From Neorhizobium huautlense (lineage in GTDB: Bacteria > Pseudomonadota > Alphaproteobacteria > Rhizobiales > Rhizobiaceae), in assembly GCF_002968575.1 (NCBI RefSeq), contig NZ_PVBM01000017.1, forward strand, positions 1 to 64,000: a stretch of 64,000 bases of DNA, read 5' to 3'. Below, piece after piece: positions 58,768-64,000 of the stretch. The position numbers and the translations under genes are program-made. Under the pieces are notes generated by a model. It was not told the origin of the DNA. It made no database searches and saw only the letters and a program-made list of their open reading frames with translations. Each line of letters opens with the position of its first letter. Within the stretch, counting starts at the first letter, position 1.

Positions 58768-59763
58768 ATGAAGAAACTGTTCGCTTCCGTAGGGTTCGCT
58801 GTCGGGACTTTCGTTCTGGCCGGGACCGCACAAGCCGATTGCGGATCCGTCTCGATTGCGGAAATGAACTGGGCTTCGGCAGGTGTCGCCGCCAATGTCG
58901 ACAAGATCATCCTGGAAGCAGGTTACGGCTGCAAGGTAAAGCTCGTACCAGGCGACACGATGACAACCTTCACCTCCATGAACGAAAAAGGACAGCCCGA
59001 CATCGCGCCGGAGTTCTGGGTGAACTCGGCGCGGATCCAGCTCAACAAGGCGACTGCGGACGGCCGTTTGGACATTGCGGCGGAGATTCTCTCCGATGGC
59101 GCAGTGGAAGGCTGGTGGATTCCGAAATTTGTTGCCGACTCTCATCCGTCCATCAAAACCGTCCAGCAGGCGCTGGCGCATCCTGAACTTTTCCCGGCTC
59201 CTGGAAATCCTGCAAAGGGGGCAATCTTCAACTGCCCCCGAGGCTGGAACTGTCAGGTTTCCACTGCCAACCTCTATAGGGCGCTTGGCGCCAACGAGAA
59301 GAATTTCGAATTGGTCGACACCAGCTCCGCGGCGGAACTCGACGACGCGATATCAAATGCTTTCGCGAACAAGACAGGCTGGCTGGGGTATTACTGGGCT
59401 CCAACCGCCATCCTTGGCACATACGAGATGGTGAAGCTCTCGTTTGACGTGCCGCACGACCCCAACGACTGGAATGCCTGCACTTCGGTTGCCAATTGTC
59501 CCAATCCCACGGTCAATTCCTATCCGACGTCGCAGGCCTACACCATAGTCACAAAGGGACTGGCAGACCGAGCTACGGATGCAATGGAATACATGAAGAA
59601 GCGGAAGTGGACCAATGCCACGGTGAATAGCGTCCTGGCGTGGCAGTATGAGAATCGGCAAACGAACGAAGACACGGCCAAGCATTTTCTTGAAACGCTG
59701 CCGGACATCTGGACCAAATGGGTGCCGCCGGGGGTCGTGGAAAAGGTCAAGGCGTCGCTCTGA
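58768..59763 (+). CDS. Betaine/proline-betaine ABC transporter substrate-binding protein
   Basis: This 331-aa OpuAC/ProX-type binding protein has a signal peptide (about residues 1-22, cleavage near AQADC). The mature part opens CGSVSIAEMNWASAGVAANV, with the aromatic residues that box quaternary ammonium ligands likely among WVNSAR, GWWIPKF and GYYWAP. It should bind glycine betaine, proline betaine or a related compound in the periplasm. ATG 58768 follows GGAGG. It lies upstream of the cognate ATPase gene, with no permease gene between. Confidence 0.87.
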   Translation: MKKLFASVGFAVGTFVLAGTAQADCGSVSIAEMNWASAGVAANVDKIILEAGYGCKVKLVPGDTMTTFTSMNEKGQPDIAPEFWVNSARIQLNKATADGRLDIAAEILSDGAVEGWWIPKFVADSHPSIKTVQQALAHPELFPAPGNPAKGAIFNCPRGWNCQVSTANLYRALGANEKNFELVDTSSAAELDDAISNAFANKTGWLGYYWAPTAILGTYEMVKLSFDVPHDPNDWNACTSVANCPNPTVNSYPTSQAYTIVTKGLADRATDAMEYMKKRKWTNATVNSVLAWQYENRQTNEDTAKHFLETLPDIWTKWVPPGVVEKVKASL

Positions 59764-59969
59764 GACCTATGCGTGGCCGTTTCCGGATAAATGGCCGGAA
59801 GGGTTTGAGGGCAGAATTGACTAAAATGCCTCTGCCGGTAACGTCGTTCCGGATAGGGAGCGCAAAAACAATAAACAAGAGGGGAATTTCATGGCGCATA
59901 GCCTTCAGGCGCTGCACCTTTGTAACTACCGGGCGTGCAATCGGCCGCGGTTGAGTCTGGAGGCTGCTC
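59764..59969. other. Gap where a permease gene would be expected
   Basis: This 206-base gap separates the binding-protein and ATPase genes of a betaine transporter. Family operons usually carry a ProW-type permease here. The longest rightward reading from an ATG at 59891 gives only 28 codons, with no membrane segment. No permease remnant was recognised in any frame. Confidence 0.65.
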
Positions 59970-61022
59970 GTGGCTAGCCATGGAATAGAGATCAAAGGGC
60001 TCTACAAAATCTTCGGACCGCGGGGGGCGGAGTATGTGGGCGCCGTGAAGGCCGGCATGACGAAAGCCGAGCTCAACGAGAAACATGGTCACGTCCTTGG
60101 CCTGAAGGACATCAATATCTCCATGCCCGCCGGCGGCATCACGGTTGTCATGGGGCTTTCAGGCTCGGGAAAATCGACCCTGATCCGCCACATCAACCGC
60201 CTGATCGAGCCGACAGACGGCGAGGTCATCTACGACGGCAACGATATCTGTCGGATGAACGAAAAGGACCTGCGGGATTTCCGCCGCCTCAAGACGGCGA
60301 TGGTCTTCCAGAAATTCGCGCTGCTGCCGCACCGCACCGTTATCGAAAATACAGTTTACGGCCTCGACATTCAGGGCATCCCGCGTCAGGAAAGCATGAA
60401 GCGCGGCCAGTATTGGATCGAACGGGTCGGGCTTGCAGGCTTCGAGCGGCATTACCCCAATCAACTGTCGGGCGGCATGCAGCAGCGTGTCGGGCTTGCC
60501 AGAGCTTTGACCAACGATGCCGATATCCTGTTGATGGACGAAGCCTATTCGGCGCTCGATCCATTGATCCGCGTCGACATGCAGACCGTTCTCCTTACGC
60601 TTCAGGCCGAACTGAAGAAGACGGTCGTCTTCATCACCCATGATCTTGATGAGGCGCTGAGGCTGGGCGACAAGATCGCGATCCTGCGCGACGGCCAAGT
60701 GGTGCAGCAGGGTACGGGTCAGGAAATCGTGCTATCGCCGGCCGACGATTACATCACTGCCTTCGTCAAGGAGGTCAATCGCGGCCGCGTGATCCGGGCG
60801 AGCACTGTCATGCAGCCGATCGACGGAGCGCCGGACGGAATGCCCATTCCCGGCAGCTCAACGCTCGAATCCGCCGCAAGGCTCATGACGGAAGCCGGCC
60901 ACAGCCGTGCGCTGGTTTTGGACGAGAATGGTGCACCGAGCGGCATGCTAGACCTGCGGACCATCATCACGGCAATGGTCAGTCCCGCCAGCCACGAGAC
61001 GGAGAAGATGGCGGCGGAATAA
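59970..61022 (+). CDS. Glycine betaine/proline-betaine ABC transporter ATP-binding protein
   Basis: This 350-aa ProV/OpuAA-type ATPase has GLSGSGKSTLIRH (Walker A), MVFQKFALLPHRTVIEN (Q-loop), LSGGMQQRVGLARAL (signature), ILLMDEAYSALD (Walker B) and a C-terminal CBS-like regulatory region (about residues 275-345). Translation starts at GTG 59970 behind TGGAGG. It is in line with the binding protein gene. A permease gene is missing locally, so the partner must be encoded elsewhere or has been lost. Confidence 0.9.
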   Translation: MASHGIEIKGLYKIFGPRGAEYVGAVKAGMTKAELNEKHGHVLGLKDINISMPAGGITVVMGLSGSGKSTLIRHINRLIEPTDGEVIYDGNDICRMNEKDLRDFRRLKTAMVFQKFALLPHRTVIENTVYGLDIQGIPRQESMKRGQYWIERVGLAGFERHYPNQLSGGMQQRVGLARALTNDADILLMDEAYSALDPLIRVDMQTVLLTLQAELKKTVVFITHDLDEALRLGDKIAILRDGQVVQQGTGQEIVLSPADDYITAFVKEVNRGRVIRASTVMQPIDGAPDGMPIPGSSTLESAARLMTEAGHSRALVLDENGAPSGMLDLRTIITAMVSPASHETEKMAAE

Positions 61023-61064
61023 AAAGGGGCCGCGTCGCCCACGGACGCGCCTGCTGCCACTTGC

Positions 61065-61090
61065 CATCATATAAAGCAATCTTTATATGA
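61065..61090. promoter_or_regulatory. Perfect 26-bp palindrome before the betaine methyltransferase gene
   Basis: Arms ATCATATAAAG (61065-61075) and CTTTATATGAT (61080-61090) are exact reverse complements with CAAT between. It ends 26 bases before ATG 61117. It fits an operator for a dimeric repressor, with methionine-cycle regulators such as the ArsR-type SahR of proteobacteria as the first candidate (inference). Confidence 0.7.
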
Positions 61091-61116
61091 TCGGATTGCG
61101 TCGCAGGAGAACCGCC

Positions 61117-62130
61117 ATGACCGCTGCCAATGTACTGACAGAACTGCTTGCCGAGAAAGGCGTGCTGTTGGCCGACGGCGCGACAGGCACCAACCTTTTC
61201 GCGATGGGTCTCGAAGCCGGCGAGGCGCCCGAGCTCTGGAACGAAGCGGCACCCGAAAAGATCGAAAAGCTGCATCAGGATTTTGTCGATGCGGGCGCGG
61301 ATATCATCCTCACCAATTCCTTCGGGGGCACACGCCACCGGCTGAAACTGCACAAGGCTGAGGGCCGGGTTCACGAACTGAACAAGCTCGCGGCGGAAAT
61401 CGCCCGATCTGTTGCCGACAAGGCGCCGCGGAAAGTCATCGTCGCCGGCTCCGTCGGCCCGACCGGAGAGCTTTTGATTCCGCTCGGGGCCCTTTCCTAC
61501 GAAGATGCGGTCGCCGCCTTCGCCGAGCAGATCGAAGGCTTGAAAGCCGGCGGCGCTGATGTCGCCTGGATCGAGACCATGTCCTCTGCCGATGAAATCC
61601 GCGCTGCTGCTGAAGCCGCGGTCAAGGTCGGCCTGCCTTACACCTATACCGGCTCTTTCGACACGGCGGGCAAGACCATGATGGGCCTCGACCCGAAAGA
61701 CATCCATGGCGTCGTCCAAGACATCGGCGCCGAGCCGGTTGCGGTCGGTGCTAATTGCGGAGTCGGGGCTTCCGATATCCTGTCGAGCCTTCTCGACATG
61801 ACGGCGGCAGCGCCGGATGCGATCACCATCGTCAAGGGCAATTGCGGCATTCCGGAATATCGCGGCGCCGAAATCCATTACTCCGGAACCCCTCCGCTGA
61901 TGGCCGAATATGCCCGGCTTGCCCGCGATGCCGGAGCGCGGATCATCGGCGGCTGTTGCGGCACGTCTTCTGAACATCTCGCTGCGATGCGCAAGGCGCT
62001 TGACGAATACACGCCCCGTCCCCGCCCGACGATCGAGGAAATCGTCGACAAGATCGGCCCGCTGCGCAATAAGACCGCGAGCGAATCGGGCGGCGAGTCC
62101 GGCCGTGAAAGACGCCGCCGCCGCGGATAG
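61117..62130 (+). CDS. bmt: Betaine-homocysteine S-methyltransferase
   Basis: This 337-aa TIM-barrel methyltransferase of the homocysteine S-methyltransferase (PF02574-type) family has DGATGTNLFAMG at the N-terminus and zinc-ligand cysteines in GANCGVG and GGCCGTSSEHLAAM. It moves a methyl group from betaine (or a related donor) to homocysteine to form methionine. ATG 61117 follows CAGGAGAACC. The betaine-type transporter genes just upstream support betaine as donor. The C-terminus ends in an arginine-rich run of unknown role. A palindromic operator precedes it. Confidence 0.86.
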   Translation: MTAANVLTELLAEKGVLLADGATGTNLFAMGLEAGEAPELWNEAAPEKIEKLHQDFVDAGADIILTNSFGGTRHRLKLHKAEGRVHELNKLAAEIARSVADKAPRKVIVAGSVGPTGELLIPLGALSYEDAVAAFAEQIEGLKAGGADVAWIETMSSADEIRAAAEAAVKVGLPYTYTGSFDTAGKTMMGLDPKDIHGVVQDIGAEPVAVGANCGVGASDILSSLLDMTAAAPDAITIVKGNCGIPEYRGAEIHYSGTPPLMAEYARLARDAGARIIGGCCGTSSEHLAAMRKALDEYTPRPRPTIEEIVDKIGPLRNKTASESGGESGRERRRRRG

Positions 62131-62201
62131 GGTATCGGCCTCCAAATCGGGCGCGGATCGGTCAATCCGATGCTTGGAAAACAGGGCCGAGGAGGATCAA
62201 G

Positions 62202-62552
62202 ATGGCGAACATATCTCCGATCGGCAGCCGGGAGACGGTGGCGGAAAGCCTTGCCGCACTTCTGCCTGAAAACCAGTCCTGGCTGACGCTCCTGATGCAG
62301 AACCCCTCCTCGGATGATCTGCTGCTGGACGGACTTCACCTTTATCTCGACCAAGCTTCCGAGGCGAAATTCCTGAACTCGTTGAAGCTGCAGAAGTGCG
62401 GGGAATGGGTGGGCAATGCCGCCCCTGCACGGCTGCAGATCAGGCTGGCGGAAGCGGCGAAATCCAGCCAGCATCCCGCCTATGCCGCCTTCCGGGACGG
62501 GCTCACCCGCTCCGGCGGGCTGGAGCGGGCTTATCCGAAGGCAAGTATCTGA
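62202..62552 (+). CDS. Small unrecognised protein downstream of bmt
   Basis: This 116-aa protein has no family that I recognise. It is mostly helical by composition (SLAALLPENQSWLTLLMQNPSSDDLLLDGL), without signal peptide or membrane segment. ATG 62202 follows GAGGATCAAG. It lies 71 bases after the methyltransferase gene in the same direction and probably belongs to the same operon, with a role connected to methyl-group transfer possible but not shown. It is a plausible real gene because of coding-like composition and spacing. Confidence 0.65.
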   Translation: MANISPIGSRETVAESLAALLPENQSWLTLLMQNPSSDDLLLDGLHLYLDQASEAKFLNSLKLQKCGEWVGNAAPARLQIRLAEAAKSSQHPAYAAFRDGLTRSGGLERAYPKASI

Positions 62553-62566
62553 GCGGATTGGTCCGC

Positions 62567-64000
62567 CTAACGGCGGTCGAGCGTCTCGGCCAGTCTCACA
62601 AGATCAAGAAAACCGCCGCGATATCCGAACGGGTCGTCGCCACGCGCGTCGCGCGCCATCTTCAGGATTTCGTCGTAGGAGTAAGCCTCCAGGGTATCCG
62701 TGCCGCGCAGCTTCTGGCCGAAAGCCGCTACCGCGGTAGCAAACCGCACGTCCTGCGGCGCGGCCGCAAAGTCGCGAATTGCGCTCACCTCCGTCACCGG
62801 TGTGGTGATGAGCTTGCTCAGGTCGCCCTCCGGCTCCTTGTAGCGGATCTTTACGAAAGCAAGCTCATCCGATGTCGGAGCCTGGGTGGAAGCGGCCGCC
62901 GGCACCCCATATCGCAACGGATCGTTGAGAGCCGAGGCACTGCCTTTGGGGGTAACTTCGTAGATGGCTGTTACGGAATGTCCGGAACCGATGTCGCCCG
63001 CGTCCACCCGGTCATTGTTGAAGTCCTCACGCTTCAGCGCGCGGGTTTCATAGCCGATCAGCCTATATTCCGCGATCCTTTCGGGATTGAACTCGACCTG
63101 GATCTTGACGTCCTTTGCGATCGGAAAAAGACTCGCCCCGGCCTCCTCCACTAGCGCTTTCTGCGCCTCCGCCAATGTATCGATATAGGCTGCGGTACCG
63201 TTGCCGTTCTGGGCAAGCGCCTGCATCAGGCTGTCGTTGAGATTGCCCTGACCGAAACCCAACACGGAAAGGAAAATACCATCCTTGCGGCGCCGTTCGA
63301 TCAGCTGCTTCAACTCCTCATCGCTCGATACACCGACATTGAAATCGCCGTCCGTCGCGAGCATCACCCGGTTGACACCCCCTTGGATAAAGTTCTGGCG
63401 CGCCAGATGATAGGCGGATTCAACGCCCTCCGCACCGGCCGTAGAACCTCCCGGCTGGAGGTTGTCGATGGCGGCGAGGATCTTGTCCCGCTCGCGGGCC
63501 GAAGTCGGCTCCAGCACGGTTCCGGCATTGCCGGCATAGGTGACGATCGACACCTTGTCTTCCGGCTTCAGCTTACCCACCAGCAGCCGGAAGGCACTTT
63601 TGAGCAGCGGCAGCTTGTCCGGCGCGTTCATCGAGCCGGAAACGTCGATCAGGAAGACGAGATTGGCGGGCGGCGCAGCAGCTGGAGCATTCTCATAACC
63701 CTTGATCGCCACCTGCATCAGCTGCGTGCCGGTATTCCAAGGCGTAGGCGTGACGGTCACGGTTGCCCGGAATGCTTCCCCCGCCGTTTGCGGCCGCGGC
63801 CAGTCATAGGGGAAATAGTTGATCATCTCCTCGACGCGCACGCTGTCCGGCTCGGGCAGATTTCCCTGCATCAAGGAACGGCGGACCAAAGCATAGGAGG
63901 CGGTATCGACATCGACGGAAAAGGTCGAGACCGGATCGGTCGCAACGCTTTTTACGGGATTGGGATCGGCATTGGCGAAACGGTCACGCCCTTGCTCCAG
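62567..64000 (-). CDS. Von Willebrand factor type A domain protein (partial at window edge)
   Basis: The gene runs off the right edge; 477 codons plus the stop codon are visible. It belongs to the YfbK-like family: an N-terminal motif (PVSTFSVDVDTASYALVRRSL) followed by EEMINYFPYDWP, a VWA domain with the metal-ion site DVSGSM (LVFLIDVSGSMNAPDK) and DGDFNVGVSSDEEL, and a C-terminal region after about residue 330 of the visible part. The product likely mediates protein contact at the cell envelope; no enzyme motif is seen. The frame is open from 63889 to 64000 without a stop, so the true start lies beyond the window. Confidence 0.87.
   Translation of the reverse strand: MEQGRDRFANADPNPVKSVATDPVSTFSVDVDTASYALVRRSLMQGNLPEPDSVRVEEMINYFPYDWPRPQTAGEAFRATVTVTPTPWNTGTQLMQVAIKGYENAPAAAPPANLVFLIDVSGSMNAPDKLPLLKSAFRLLVGKLKPEDKVSIVTYAGNAGTVLEPTSARERDKILAAIDNLQPGGSTAGAEGVESAYHLARQNFIQGGVNRVMLATDGDFNVGVSSDEELKQLIERRRKDGIFLSVLGFGQGNLNDSLMQALAQNGNGTAAYIDTLAEAQKALVEEAGASLFPIAKDVKIQVEFNPERIAEYRLIGYETRALKREDFNNDRVDAGDIGSGHSVTAIYEVTPKGSASALNDPLRYGVPAAASTQAPTSDELAFVKIRYKEPEGDLSKLITTPVTEVSAIRDFAAAPQDVRFATAVAAFGQKLRGTDTLEAYSYDEILKMARDARGDDPFGYRGGFLDLVRLAETLDRR

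Overview
The window looks like chromosome or megaplasmid DNA of an alphaproteobacterium of the Rhizobiaceae (Rhizobium, Agrobacterium or Sinorhizobium relatives). Three things point there: an intact acpXL-fabZ-fabF2-fabF1-adh-lpxXL block for the very-long-chain acyl group of lipid A, a locus laid out like the Sinorhizobium meliloti galactoglucan (EPS II, wga/wgc/wgg/wgd/wge, formerly exp) cluster, and a bmt-type betaine:homocysteine methyltransferase next to betaine transporter genes. No rRNA, tRNA, CRISPR array, insertion sequence or phage gene was seen. Family calls come from reading motifs in the translated sequence. Gene names in the polysaccharide locus rest on architecture and gene order recalled from S. 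meliloti, not on an alignment.

Layout. (1) 1-1905: an SDR oxidoreductase gene and a divergent LysR regulator. (2) 2128-27809: an exopolysaccharide locus. A leftward arm holds a MarR regulator (wggR-like), a GT4 glycosyltransferase (wgcA-like), an unrecognised 523-aa protein, a fused GT2-GT4 glycosyltransferase, two tandem pyruvyl transferases and a secreted clan GH-A hydrolase. A rightward arm holds a type I exporter pair (ABC ATPase/permease and HlyD-like adaptor), an RTX calcium-binding protein, a chain of six overlapping or closely packed glycosyltransferase, methyltransferase and accessory genes, and galU. An alpha/beta hydrolase faces back at the end. A palindrome with arms ATACTTCAA and TTGAAGTAT, 3 bases apart, occurs intact or degenerate in front of each putative transcription unit of the locus and probably marks the regulon of the MarR protein. 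A membrane protein with a degenerate GGDEF domain but an intact RxxD inhibitory site overlaps the hydrolase gene tail to tail. (3) 28151-32643: FAH-family hydrolase, gamma-carbonic-anhydrase-like protein, and a zinc uptake unit (zur, znuB, znuC against znuA) around two Zur-box-like palindromes. (4) 32760-45685: a nine-gene catabolic operon (sugar ABC transporter, GH2 beta-mannosidase, isomerase, dehydrogenase, aldo-keto reductase, GH43 xylosidase) with a divergent LacI regulator. (5) 45810-49909: TauE/SafE permease, 6-phosphogluconate dehydrogenase, SRPBCC, VOC and PAS proteins. (6) 50014-55457: the lipid A very-long-chain acyl operon. (7) 55559-64000: nucleoside hydrolase, second TauE/SafE permease, CobU/CobP, betaine-type ABC transporter genes without a visible permease, betaine-homocysteine methyltransferase behind a perfect 26-bp palindrome, a small unknown protein, and a von Willebrand A-domain protein cut by the window edge.

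How the parts may work together. In region 2 the glycosyltransferases assemble a polymer from UDP-glucose (galU), pyruvyl and methyl groups decorate it, and the type I exporter moves the RTX protein and perhaps the polymer. The dTDP-sugar genes that I recall as part of the S. meliloti locus are not in this window. Region 4 reads as intracellular breakdown of imported beta-mannoside or xyloside oligosaccharides of plant origin. The most interesting leads are the GGDEF-like candidate c-di-GMP receptor beside the polysaccharide genes, the candidate regulon palindromes, and a ketosynthase homologue without its catalytic Cys, His and Lys paired with an intact one, which recalls the chain-length-factor arrangement of type II polyketide synthases.
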